Shown here piece by piece: positions 50,854 through 59,354 of a DNA stretch of 64,000 nt. The notes under the pieces were generated by a model. The model was not told where the DNA came from, did no database searches, and saw only the letters and a list, made by a program, of their open reading frames with translations. The DNA comes from Candidatus Vicinibacter affinis (GTDB lineage: Bacteria; Bacteroidota; Bacteroidia; Chitinophagales; Saprospiraceae), in assembly GCA_016714365.1 (NCBI GenBank), contig JADJNH010000005.1, positions 2,146,501 to 2,210,500 on the forward strand. The letters run 5' to 3'. The first letter of the stretch is position 1, and each line of letters begins with the position of its first letter. Position numbers and translations under genes: made by a program.

Positions 50854-52137
50854 TCATTCATGATCTCTGACATTTAAAAATTTATTTTCCTGCAGGGAGT
50901 CTCTCTGAAAGATAGAGGCATTTGATTTTTTATTCGTCATAATTTCAAGATCAGGTTGACCTGCCTCTGTCCAGGCGCTCATCCAAACAGAACCAATGGA
51001 TAAAATACAAGACCTGAATCTGGCCTCAACCTGTTTGTCTAAAGTATTGTGATAAAGTTCCGCATAATCTTTACATGGAAGTTTGGTAACAGCCCCCAAT
51101 CTTGTTTCAAAACAATATTGTTGGTCCGGAGGAGTTATTTGGCTTATTCTTTTTTCTATCATGAGGACGCTGTCTACACCTTGATGACTGTCTTGTATGA
51201 TTTTCCAGAAATAGGGTCGGATGTCAGGAACATACTCTGCAGGTCCTACCACAAAGTCGAAATATTGTTCTGCAAATAATTCCGGAATTCTACTTTCCCA
51301 AAAAGCATGAATACCTGTTTGATTGCTGAGTTGTCCATTGTAATTTTTTGTAGTGTGCAGTGGGACATGAGCATCGCCAATATAATGCCCGATGTCTGCA
51401 GATAATTTTAGGATTTTGTCCGGATCATTTTCCTTAAAAGCCTGTACCAATCGCTTGTAAATCTGAGGTAAAAAATAGGGTAAAATTCCATGGGGACTGA
51501 AATGGTCCACCAGGTGCATCTGAAAATCTTGAAGATTTGCATTCGGGAAGAGAATGGTGATTTTATCGGTACCAATTACCCAATCTTCTTCATCATGATC
51601 CATCCATGCATATTCCAGCAACCACTTCTTCAAATCAGGTAAATCGATACCATCTCGATATTCCAAAAATTTATTTTTGAAGGAATGGGTGAATACTAAC
51701 TTTTTAATATTTCTATCCGGGGAATCAATTTTTTCAAATACCGATGTGCTGTCCAAGCCTTTGAAAATTTTTATGTCTGAGGATTGCAGCACACATTCGA
51801 TGAGATCACCCGGAAGGTTTTGATAGGATTGTTTCCCCCAATGATCGAGATCTATATAATGGCGAGTAGCCTCACCTTTAATTGCATATCTTCTTTTGTC
51901 CGGATCAACCGCATGGTTGCTTAGAAATTCCAAATTGGTTTTGTAAAATTCAATCATGTTTGCCGGTAAGGTGAATACGGCTAACTTGTTGAGCAATTTG
52001 TGTGCGTAAAACCCCCAATCAGGGTTCGTTTTATTGATAGAATTAATGTTGGCATTGAATCCAAAAGATGGGATAAGTATCCAAATAAATACTAAAAACA
52101 ATCTAAACAGCCAAAACTGTAAACTAGGGTGTTGCAT
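50854..52137 (-). CDS. Zinc-dependent phospholipase C / S1-P1 nuclease-like protein
   Basis: A 427-residue exported protein with an N-terminal signal helix (residues 7-28). The region DWGFYAHKLLNKLA has the W and H near the mature start, and the block LSADIGHYIGDAHVPLHTT with NQTGIHAFWESRIPEL carries the H, D, H ligands of the trinuclear zinc site shared by zinc-dependent phospholipase C and S1/P1 nucleases. Which substrate it uses cannot be told from this; Bacteroidota relatives are commonly named zinc-dependent phospholipase C family. Convergent with the protease gene (60 bases between stops). Confidence 0.8.
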   Translation of the reverse strand: MQHPSLQFWLFRLFLVFIWILIPSFGFNANINSINKTNPDWGFYAHKLLNKLAVFTLPANMIEFYKTNLEFLSNHAVDPDKRRYAIKGEATRHYIDLDHWGKQSYQNLPGDLIECVLQSSDIKIFKGLDSTSVFEKIDSPDRNIKKLVFTHSFKNKFLEYRDGIDLPDLKKWLLEYAWMDHDEEDWVIGTDKITILFPNANLQDFQMHLVDHFSPHGILPYFLPQIYKRLVQAFKENDPDKILKLSADIGHYIGDAHVPLHTTKNYNGQLSNQTGIHAFWESRIPELFAEQYFDFVVGPAEYVPDIRPYFWKIIQDSHQGVDSVLMIEKRISQITPPDQQYCFETRLGAVTKLPCKDYAELYHNTLDKQVEARFRSCILSIGSVWMSAWTEAGQPDLEIMTNKKSNASIFQRDSLQENKFLNVRDHE

Positions 52138-52147
52138 GAAGGGTGTG

Positions 52148-52180
52148 TTGTGTTATAAAAAAATCGGGCCCTTAGGTCCG
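52148..52180 (-). terminator. Weak hairpin plus T-run after the gld operon
   Basis: On the minus strand GGACC-TAAG-GGCCC (one A/C mismatch) is followed by GATTTTTTT. It lies about 20-45 bases after the stop of the DUF4340 gene and inside the possible leader of the next gene. Confidence 0.35.
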
Positions 52181-52183
52181 GGG

Positions 52184-52191
52184 CAAAGTTA
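52184..52191 (-). promoter_or_regulatory. Bacteroidota -7 box for the phospholipase-like gene
   Basis: Minus-strand TAACTTTG fits TAnnTTTG, 47 bases before the ATG at 52137, between the two genes. Confidence 0.45.
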
Positions 52192-52198
52192 ATGAAAT

Positions 52199-53218
52199 CT
52201 ATTTGACGACATTTAAATCTTGAAAGGTTTTTAATACGGCAGAAGCCTGATTGAATTGCAGCAAAAGAAAATCGCCATCACTGCGGTTGACAAATAATCT
52301 GAAGAAATTCTTTTTTGCTAAATAAGCTGAACTTAGATCGACCGGTTGTTCATTTTCTTCATTAATGGGATAGAAACTCAGAATTAATGAATCTGGTTTG
52401 TTGTTTGTTTTTATAGCAATTCGACACCAAGGGAGGTAAGTACTTATCTGCGATCTCAGTGGATTGGTATTTTCAAATGCTTCGGTTTGTGCAATTAGAA
52501 GGTTCTCGAAATAAGAATCCAATATTTTTTGATTGATGTTTTGGATAAACGTATTTGGGTTTTGCCCTTGTGCCAATTTTAATTCATTGCCTGAGCTGGT
52601 AATCAAAAAGGAGGAGGAAGGATCGTAGGGATAATCAACGCTCACCCCAGCCAGTTGTTTTTTTTCCAAAGGAACTAAAGAGCGATCCCGCCAGTCCTGT
52701 AATTTGATGTCATATCGGTGACGGATGTTTGAATTCAGTTTATCCAGATGCATCACGTAAGGTTGCCGCGCATTGTCCATGAGAAAGTAGACTCCAGTTT
52801 CATCTCCGGTCACACCGCCAATGTAATATGTTTTAAAGGGTTTATTTGAATTGGTATAGATTTCCACTTTTATCCCTATGCTTGCCAGGTCATTCATGAT
52901 GGACGGGTAGGAAGGTCTAGGAGGGATAGATTTTAAGGAGACTTTTTGGATAACGTCTAAAATGTTTTCAATGGCATTTGGGAAGGCTTTATATTTCTGA
53001 TTAACATACCATTGATTTTCAATTTTTTCAAGTGTAATGGGTTCTCCATCTTTTTTTGCAAGAAAGATTTTGGTCACCTGGTCAATGTCTTTTACAGCAA
53101 ATTCCCTGTCAGCAGTATCTATGGAAGTTTTATTGTTTTTATATTTTACAAAGTACCAGGACAAACCTCCGAGTATTACAAAAATCAACAACCACAGTAG
53201 GGTATTTTTCTGCTTCAT
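52199..53218 (-). CDS. DUF4340 protein at the end of the gldA-F-G operon
   Basis: A 339-residue protein with one N-terminal membrane helix (residues 7-24) and a periplasmic part made of DUF4340 repeats (ITLEKIENQWYVNQKYKAFP; YYIGGVTGDETGVYFLM; KLQDWRDRSLVPL). DUF4340 proteins commonly sit with GldG-like ABC transporter subunits, and here the ATG overlaps the gldG stop (ATGA). It is probably an extracytoplasmic partner of that transporter. No catalytic residues are recognised. Confidence 0.85.
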   Translation of the reverse strand: MKQKNTLLWLLIFVILGGLSWYFVKYKNNKTSIDTADREFAVKDIDQVTKIFLAKKDGEPITLEKIENQWYVNQKYKAFPNAIENILDVIQKVSLKSIPPRPSYPSIMNDLASIGIKVEIYTNSNKPFKTYYIGGVTGDETGVYFLMDNARQPYVMHLDKLNSNIRHRYDIKLQDWRDRSLVPLEKKQLAGVSVDYPYDPSSSFLITSSGNELKLAQGQNPNTFIQNINQKILDSYFENLLIAQTEAFENTNPLRSQISTYLPWCRIAIKTNNKPDSLILSFYPINEENEQPVDLSSAYLAKKNFFRLFVNRSDGDFLLLQFNQASAVLKTFQDLNVVK

Positions 53219-54924
53219 ATGTTCAGGGGTTTAATGTATTTTTTTCTGCGAATAAATTGATTGAGAAGGCCGAAGATGATAATTAAGATAACCGGTAATC
53301 CAATATTGAAAAATTGCCATTTACCTTTTTCTTTCTCAGCTTTCACTTTGTCCAACATTCTCAATTTAATTTCTTTCGCTCTTGCACTCAGAACATTATC
53401 CGGTGCAATCATGTATTCAATACTGTTTAAAATAAAATCCTTATTGCCGTTGAAACTGGTTTTTTCCCATTTGTTGTAACCCAATGGTGCGAACTTGCCT
53501 GTTTCTTTGTCGTATAAATTTCGTATCAGATCTCCATCCGATACCAGCAAAATGGAAGTAGGACTTGATTTTGATTTGTAGTCCATACCAAGGCTTGTGA
53601 GTTGAGATTTTAGTTCTTCGCTTACCCTGTTTTCAAACAGCGAAGAAAACTCACCTTCTACCAAAACTCCAATGGGTAAGAATGGTTTGTTGAATTTATC
53701 TGGATCTGCTTTATACCTCAATATGTCAAACCCAACTTTCATGGGAGATAACTGATATCGGCTGTATTGAGAAGACTGTATGAGTACCGTTTTCTTCAAG
53801 GATGTTTTTGTTTTGAGGGTATCAATCGATGAAGGAAATTCCAGACTAATCCGGTCAATATTATTTACAATGGGATGTGTTGATTTTGAAGCGACCAGCG
53901 GATGATAATACCAAGGAAATAATTCGATTTGTGGCTTGCCTCCCTGGTTTCCGATGACCTGTGGAATTCTGCTGCATTCCAGATCCAGTACAAGGTTGGG
54001 TTCAATTCGGAGTCCATATTCAAAAAACAAATCTGAAAGATTAACATCGAGTGGTTCCGGAATGTATTCTGTTCGGGTACTTAAAGTGTCTAAAGAGATT
54101 GACATGCCATCCACCAGATAAATGATTTTTCCACCATTCATCAGGTACTGATCTAAAGCAAATTTATTTTTTTCTGAAAACGGAATGGTAGGTCTCGCTA
54201 TAATGAGTAAGTCAATTTCTTTTTTAAGGTTGTAATTACTGTCCAAATTGATGTAACCAACATTATAAAAGGAGCTGAGTTGCAGTACCAATGCTTTGGT
54301 TTGTTCTTTTTCCAGTTCACCATGTCCTGTTGAAAGAAGAATGTTTTTTTTCTCCTGGTGTTGTAACTTTTGCAAGGCGTTTGCAAATTTATATTCCAAC
54401 AAACTAATTGAATTGCTCAGATTGGTTTCCTGGTCCTGATCAGCTGAGTGTTCTAAAAGGTTGATGGCAATTTTTTTTTGGGCGAAATTAAAAATTGCGT
54501 AAGGATAGATCAATTGTTCTTTATTTTCAGTTCCCGTTCGAACCATAAGATTGGTAGGAACCAAACCATCTTTTTTAAGTTCTTCTCTTCTGGCATTTAT
54601 CTCTTGAATGGATCCATCATTAGGATCTTCGAACTGATACTCAATATAACCTGATTCGGCTCTGAACTGATCAAGCAATTCTTTGGTGCTTTGTTGGAGT
54701 TTCTTAAAACCTGCAGGAAACTCTCCTTCAAGTAATACCCGGACGAGTACTACCTCCGGTACATTTCGGATAATATTTTTGGTAGAAGGAGTAAGTGTAA
54801 ATCTTTTTTCTTCTGTGAGATCCACTGACCCAAAAAAGAAAGATCCCAGCACATTGATAAAAATCAAAATGCCGGTCAAGAAGATGACCTTAAAAGATCC
54901 CTGGATTTTATTGATAATGCCCAC
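53215..54924 (-). CDS. gldG: Gliding-associated ABC transporter auxiliary protein GldG
   Basis: A 569-residue protein of the GldG family. An N-terminal helix (residues 13-33) is followed by VDLTEEKRFTLTPSTKNIIR, the hallmark start of the extracytoplasmic GldG/ABC_transp_aux region, with a sugar-binding-like domain (NILLSTGHGELEKEQ; DLLIIARPTIPFSEKNKFAL) and a C-terminal membrane helix (540-560). The start codon is GTG. With GldA and GldF it forms an ABC transporter required for gliding in Flavobacterium; whether this organism glides is not shown. One base separates it from gldF. Confidence 0.92.
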   Translation of the reverse strand: MGIINKIQGSFKVIFLTGILIFINVLGSFFFGSVDLTEEKRFTLTPSTKNIIRNVPEVVLVRVLLEGEFPAGFKKLQQSTKELLDQFRAESGYIEYQFEDPNDGSIQEINARREELKKDGLVPTNLMVRTGTENKEQLIYPYAIFNFAQKKIAINLLEHSADQDQETNLSNSISLLEYKFANALQKLQHQEKKNILLSTGHGELEKEQTKALVLQLSSFYNVGYINLDSNYNLKKEIDLLIIARPTIPFSEKNKFALDQYLMNGGKIIYLVDGMSISLDTLSTRTEYIPEPLDVNLSDLFFEYGLRIEPNLVLDLECSRIPQVIGNQGGKPQIELFPWYYHPLVASKSTHPIVNNIDRISLEFPSSIDTLKTKTSLKKTVLIQSSQYSRYQLSPMKVGFDILRYKADPDKFNKPFLPIGVLVEGEFSSLFENRVSEELKSQLTSLGMDYKSKSSPTSILLVSDGDLIRNLYDKETGKFAPLGYNKWEKTSFNGNKDFILNSIEYMIAPDNVLSARAKEIKLRMLDKVKAEKEKGKWQFFNIGLPVILIIIFGLLNQFIRRKKYIKPLNI

Positions 54925-54925
54925 C

Positions 54926-55657
54926 TTAGAAAAATCTATTTTTTAACCAACTGATGTTAAGCCAAATAAAGAAACCGATTAAGCTGAAGAAATATATGAT
55001 GTCTCTGCTGTCGAGGCTTCCTCTGCTTATGGAGTTGTAATGAAAATCCATCCCGATTCGTTGGATGATGTCATCTGTTTTTCCAAAAAAAATCGGGAGT
55101 TTACTAAAAAAGTAAAACCCATAGTAAAAAATGAAAATCAAACAAATCGCCAACAAGAAAGCAATGATCTGATTTCTAGAAATGGCTGAACTGAATAAGC
55201 CAATTGAAGTACAGGCAGCTGCCAAAAAAAGTAATCCAATGTAAGAACCCATTACAGCGCCCGTATCGATATTCCCAACCGGAGCCCCTAATTGGTAAAC
55301 TGCATAGAAGTAGAATAGGGTAGGTAATAGGGCAATTGCGGTCAGACTCAGACATGCAAAAAATTTACCTAAGACAATCTGAGCTTCGGTGATTGGTTTT
55401 GTGATGAGTATTTCTAAGGTTCCGTTTTGAATTTCTTCAGAAAAAGATCTCATGGTGATGGCAGGAATCATAAACATAAAGATGATGGGTGCCATGATAA
55501 ACAATTGGTCCAGGGAAGCATAGTTAAAATATAATATACTGTAATCCGGGAACACCCACATCATTAATCCCATGATCAGAATGAATATACCAATTACAAC
55601 ATAACCTATGAGCAGACTGAAAAAACCGGAAATTTCTTTTGTAAAAATCGTCCACAT
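54926..55657 (-). CDS. gldF: ABC transporter permease GldF
   Basis: A 243-residue ABC-2 type permease with six hydrophobic segments (about 12-35, 55-75, 98-122, 134-155, 163-186 and 220-237). The cytoplasmic loop MRSFSEEIQNGTLEILITKPI is characteristic of the GldF/NosY group. Spacing to gldA is 4 bases and to gldG 1 base, so the three are one transcription unit and one complex at the inner membrane. Confidence 0.92.
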   Translation of the reverse strand: MWTIFTKEISGFFSLLIGYVVIGIFILIMGLMMWVFPDYSILYFNYASLDQLFIMAPIIFMFMIPAITMRSFSEEIQNGTLEILITKPITEAQIVLGKFFACLSLTAIALLPTLFYFYAVYQLGAPVGNIDTGAVMGSYIGLLFLAAACTSIGLFSSAISRNQIIAFLLAICLIFIFYYGFYFFSKLPIFFGKTDDIIQRIGMDFHYNSISRGSLDSRDIIYFFSLIGFFIWLNISWLKNRFF

Positions 55658-55661
55658 ATTT

Positions 55662-56582
55662 TTAATCCTTTGGAGATGACTTGGTCAGTAAGCTGAATAC
55701 CTCTTCCACACTGTTTTTATCTTTATTCATTTCGTAAATGATGTAATTGTTCTGAACGCTAAAATTGAATAACATTTCGCGTAAATCTTTTTGGTTGCTT
55801 GAATAAACGGTGAATCGGGCCTTGCCATTGGTTCTTACCGATTGAACGCCCGGAATGTTTTTTAATAAATCAATGGGCAGGTCTTTATTAAATTCTACAT
55901 GTACAATTTGGCGGTCCGATAATTTTTCCTGCAACATATCAATGGGATCGTCTGCGACAATTGAACCATTGTTGATGATGATCACCCGATCACACAATGC
56001 TTTCACCTCTTGCATGATGTGCGTCGAAAAAATCAGGGTTTTTTCTTTACCAAAATTCCGTATGAGGTCCCGGATGTCCTGGATTTGATTAGGGTCAAGT
56101 CCACTGGTTGGTTCATCCAGTATTAAAACTTCCGGGTCATGTAACAAGGCTTGACTTAGTCCAACTCTTTGGCGGTATCCTTTAGATAAGGAACCAATCA
56201 ATTTATTTTGTTCTTTGGTGAGGCCTGTCAATTCGATAAGTTCCTCAACGCGCTTTTTCGGATTTTGAATCTGACTGATTTTTGCAAAAGTCAGGAGGTA
56301 TTCCCTGATGTACATGTCCTTGTATAAAGGGTTGTGCTCAGGTAGGTATCCAATTTTTCTTTTGGCTTCAAGAGGTGATTCTGAGAGATCAAATCCGCAA
56401 ACAGATGCTTTTCCGGAAGTCGGGAAAAGAAAACCGGTAAGGATTTTCATGGTGGTGGTTTTGCCGGCACCGTTCGGTCCCAGGAATCCCAAAATCTGGC
56501 CTTTACCTGCGGTAAAACTAATGCCATTCAAAGCCCGTTGGCTGCCATAAATTTTTACAAGATTCTCGACTTGAATGGACAT
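55662..56582 (-). CDS. gldA: ABC transporter ATP-binding protein GldA
   Basis: A 306-residue ATPase. Walker A is GPNGAGKTT at residues 35-43, the Q-loop is in KIGYLPEHNPLY, the signature is SLSKGYRQRVGLSQAL, Walker B is VLILDEPTSGLDP and the switch histidine is in FSTHIMQEV. A C-terminal extension of about 85 residues (residue 220 on) is typical for GldA/DrrA-type ATPases. It is the first gld gene of the run and lies 37 bases after truB. In F. johnsoniae gldA is separate from gldFG; here all three are contiguous. Confidence 0.92.
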   Translation of the reverse strand: MSIQVENLVKIYGSQRALNGISFTAGKGQILGFLGPNGAGKTTTMKILTGFLFPTSGKASVCGFDLSESPLEAKRKIGYLPEHNPLYKDMYIREYLLTFAKISQIQNPKKRVEELIELTGLTKEQNKLIGSLSKGYRQRVGLSQALLHDPEVLILDEPTSGLDPNQIQDIRDLIRNFGKEKTLIFSTHIMQEVKALCDRVIIINNGSIVADDPIDMLQEKLSDRQIVHVEFNKDLPIDLLKNIPGVQSVRTNGKARFTVYSSNQKDLREMLFNFSVQNNYIIYEMNKDKNSVEEVFSLLTKSSPKD

Positions 56583-56619
56583 AAATAGTGTTTCGTTTTC
56601 CTGACAAAGTTAGAACGAT

Positions 56620-57354
56620 TCAGGGTACCAAAGGTGCATTAAAGGGATTAAGAATTTTTATCAGTTCGTCAAGTTCCCACGCATCCTCCAACGAGTATTC
56701 ACCAATGTTTTGTCTTACAAGAGCCGATAGAAAGGCGGCATTTCCCAATCTAAGCCCAAATTCATGTGCAATCGAGCGAATGTAGGTTCCTTTGGTACAT
56801 CTGATGCTGAAACCAATCTGTGGAAAATGGTCGGTGCTTAATTCCATTTCAGAGATGTAGATGGGCTTGGCAGCCAGTAACACCTCTTCCCCTTTACGAG
56901 CCAGCGTGTAAGCCCTTTTACCCCCAACTTTAACTGCGGAGTGTACGGGGGGTATTAGTTCCTGGTAGCCCAGAAATGATTTCCTGCAGCTCTCTATATT
57001 TTCAAGACTAATATGGCCTGGATCTTCGAATGGAATCACCTCAGTTTCCAGATCATAACTTGGCGTAGAAGCTCCCAAGGTAAAATGACCTGTATAATGC
57101 TTTTCCCTGGCCTGATAATCATCTATTTTTTTGGTCATCTTTCCGGTGCATAAAATCAACAAACCGGAGGCAAGAGGATCCAGTGTTCCGGCATGCCCAA
57201 TCTTTATTTTTTGTTTGGAAGATCTCCAAATGGCTCTTTTGATACGGTCCACCACAAAAAAAGAAGTCATCCGCAATGGCTTATTGACCAGAAATACAGC
57301 TCCGGCAGACAAGTCTAACTGCTGAATATTTAATGGAGTTGCTATCAGGGTCAA
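56620..57354 (-). CDS. truB: tRNA pseudouridine(55) synthase TruB
   Basis: Makes pseudouridine 55 in the T-loop of tRNAs. The catalytic aspartate is in IGHAGTLDPLASGLLILC, with FLVNKPLRMTSFFVVDRI before it, PPVHSAVKVGGKRAYTLAR and RCTKGTYIRSIAHEFG after it. The frame is open to an ATG at 57402, which would overlap uppP by 52 bases. I prefer the TTG at 57354, which overlaps the uppP stop as TTGA and leaves an N-terminus closer to the family length; neither is certain. A C-terminal PUA domain is short or absent, as in many Bacteroidota. Confidence 0.9.
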   Translation of the reverse strand: MTLIATPLNIQQLDLSAGAVFLVNKPLRMTSFFVVDRIKRAIWRSSKQKIKIGHAGTLDPLASGLLILCTGKMTKKIDDYQAREKHYTGHFTLGASTPSYDLETEVIPFEDPGHISLENIESCRKSFLGYQELIPPVHSAVKVGGKRAYTLARKGEEVLLAAKPIYISEMELSTDHFPQIGFSIRCTKGTYIRSIAHEFGLRLGNAAFLSALVRQNIGEYSLEDAWELDELIKILNPFNAPLVP

Positions 57355-58151
57355 CGATTTAAAAGGAGATATAAGATCAGTCCCGCACCAAGAATGATGC
57401 AATACCAGGCAAAATAATTCATTTTAGTGTTCCTTACCAGAGAGAGCATCCATCCGCATGCCAACACTCCGGTTAAAAAAGCAGTGATGAATCCCAGCAA
57501 AACAGCAGAAAGAGAATAGGAAGAAACCATCAAACCACCCTCCAAAATATCTTTGGCGATTTTACCCAGGATTAATGGAACAACCATCAAAAACGAAAAA
57601 CTGATGGCCTCATTTCTTTCAAAATTCACAAGACTTGCAGTGGCGATGGTACTGCCGGAACGACTGATTCCGGGTAGAATGGCAATCGCCTGGCTGAAGC
57701 CCATCAGAAATGATTTCCAGCTACTGTTGCCTCCTGTGGCTAAAGTTCTGTAGTGTCCCAGCATTAGGATCAAACCGTTTGTCAGGATCATACACGCTAC
57801 AAACATGATTTTACCATTGAACAATTCACTCACTTGTTTTTCAAAGAAAAGTCCAACAATAGCGGCCGGGATCATCGAAATAATGATGCGGATACTGAAA
57901 GTTTTGGAGGCTGTATCTGAAGCGGAGAACAAGCCTTTGATCAATTCAACAATTCTTTTTCTGAAAACAAAAATTATGCTGAGTGCAGTTGCCATGTGTA
58001 GAATAACGGTGAGTTGAAGACTGTCCACCGCAGAGGAATGATCCCCCAGAAAATATTTAGCTAATTCAAGATGTCCGTCAGAACTCACCGGCAAAAATTC
58101 GGTCAATCCCTGAACAATGCCCAGGATCAAAATAATCAGATATTCGGACAT
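57351..58151 (-). CDS. uppP: Undecaprenyl-diphosphatase (bacitracin resistance)
   Basis: Integral membrane phosphatase that recycles undecaprenyl diphosphate for peptidoglycan and surface glycans. The two signatures are GLTEFLPVSSDGHLEL (residues 15-30) and GISRSGSTIATA (residues 160-171), with eight hydrophobic segments over 266 residues. The first motif has aspartate (SSDGH) where SSSGH or SSTGH is more usual. It overlaps truB and lies 3 bases after the DUF3098 gene. The ftsX-DUF3098-uppP-truB order is common in Bacteroidota. Confidence 0.94.
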   Translation of the reverse strand: MSEYLIILILGIVQGLTEFLPVSSDGHLELAKYFLGDHSSAVDSLQLTVILHMATALSIIFVFRKRIVELIKGLFSASDTASKTFSIRIIISMIPAAIVGLFFEKQVSELFNGKIMFVACMILTNGLILMLGHYRTLATGGNSSWKSFLMGFSQAIAILPGISRSGSTIATASLVNFERNEAISFSFLMVVPLILGKIAKDILEGGLMVSSYSLSAVLLGFITAFLTGVLACGWMLSLVRNTKMNYFAWYCIILGAGLILYLLLNR

Positions 58152-58154
58152 GAA

Positions 58155-58460
58155 TTAGTCTTTAAATATTGCATAAACCTGCATGGCAAGTCCTGCAATG
58201 ATAAAAATTGGCGCAATAACGGTCCTTCTGGTTGAATAAATGATGCTTTCGTCCCACACGTCGGGAGATGGCATCCATCCTCCGGACATGAGTAACAGAC
58301 CTAAGGCTATCAGACCCAACCCAATTAAGACAATCTGGATATGGGCTTTACCATAGGACATTGAGTCCTTTCTTTTTAGAGAAGAAAGAACTTTTTGGGT
58401 ATCCGCAGTGTAAGCAGTTTCAGATTTTATGGGTGCTTTTTTAGATTTTGATTCTCCCAT
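58155..58460 (-). CDS. DUF3098 membrane protein
   Basis: A 101-residue protein with a basic cytoplasmic N-terminus and two transmembrane helices (about 42-60 and 82-98) connected by GGWMPSPDVWDESIIYSTRR, the conserved DUF3098 loop. It is found between ftsX and uppP in Bacteroidota; the function is unknown. The spacing of 8 bases to ftsX and 3 bases to uppP shows co-transcription and suggests a cell-division or lipid-carrier role. Confidence 0.85.
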   Translation of the reverse strand: MGESKSKKAPIKSETAYTADTQKVLSSLKRKDSMSYGKAHIQIVLIGLGLIALGLLLMSGGWMPSPDVWDESIIYSTRRTVIAPIFIIAGLAMQVYAIFKD

Positions 58461-58468
58461 GATTGATT

Positions 58469-59308
58469 TTATTTGTTAAGATATGAATTCAAGGCCCGAC
58501 GAATACCAAGAATGTGCAAAGTTGGCCCAATTACCAATAAAACGAGCATAACCACCACAAAATTTTTTAGATCGATTAAATTATAAATCCATGGTGACAA
58601 GTAGAACAGAGCCAACATCGCCAAACCCATCAGGCCAATAGCCATCAGGGAACTTGCAAGACCGTGGGTAATGGCAATTCTGATATATGGTTTCGTAATG
58701 TTTTCTTCAGTGCTTCCCAGCAATCTCCACAATTGAATGACATCGAATTTTGTGCGAATGTAAATCCTGACCAAATATCCGGTCACTAAAAATGCCAGAA
58801 TGGCTGTAAGAAGGGTAATGAAGATAAAAACAGTTTTTACTTTACCAATGGTTTTGGTTAATTCAGGTTTCAGGGCGACATGGTCTCCTGCCATGTTGAC
58901 AATTGATTGGGTCTTTAGATATTCCTGTATTTTCTTGATGGTAAATTGTTGATCCTGGGAAGGATCTAGTCCAATCATCAGGATGTCATAAAATGGATTT
59001 TCTCCGGGGGCAATGGAAATGTCAACCCGAGGATCAGCAGTCATTTCCTTGAGAGCTTCTTCTTTATTCAATAGTTGTATACTTCCCTTTACTATTCCGG
59101 ATTGGCCATTCAGCCAATTCTTCAACACATCAAGTGAATCTTTGGAATAAGTTTTCTTGAGTTCAATGACATAAGGAGTTTCTGTACTGATTCTGTCTTC
59201 AAGGCGAACACTGTGAATAAATGCCAAAAGTGCCAGTCCCAATAATGAAAAAACCAAGGCTACCGCCAGGACATGCATAAAGGTACTCGTTCCACTATCT
59301 GCTCGCAA
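58469..59308 (-). CDS. ftsX: Cell division protein FtsX
   Basis: Permease-like partner of FtsE that controls cell-wall hydrolases at the septum. Four membrane helices (about 10-30, 155-180, 210-235 and 245-270) and a periplasmic loop of about 120 residues with VIELKKTYSKDSLDVLKNWL follow the FtsX layout; KFDVIQLWRLLGSTEENITKP is the conserved cytoplasmic coupling region. Start codon TTG at 59308; the only ATG further in would cut into helix 1. ftsE is not adjacent, which is usual in this phylum. First gene of the run down to DUF4340. Confidence 0.9.
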   Translation of the reverse strand: MRADSGTSTFMHVLAVALVFSLLGLALLAFIHSVRLEDRISTETPYVIELKKTYSKDSLDVLKNWLNGQSGIVKGSIQLLNKEEALKEMTADPRVDISIAPGENPFYDILMIGLDPSQDQQFTIKKIQEYLKTQSIVNMAGDHVALKPELTKTIGKVKTVFIFITLLTAILAFLVTGYLVRIYIRTKFDVIQLWRLLGSTEENITKPYIRIAITHGLASSLMAIGLMGLAMLALFYLSPWIYNLIDLKNFVVVMLVLLVIGPTLHILGIRRALNSYLNK

Positions 59309-59321
59309 GGTAAAGTTTTGG

Positions 59322-59329
59322 CAAAGGTA
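59322..59329 (-). promoter_or_regulatory. Bacteroidota -7 box for the ftsX run
   Basis: Minus-strand TACCTTTG fits TAnnTTTG, 14 bases before the TTG start of ftsX. It may serve the whole series of eight genes down to 52199. Confidence 0.5.
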
Positions 59330-59354
59330 TTATATTAAGATAAATTATATATAT

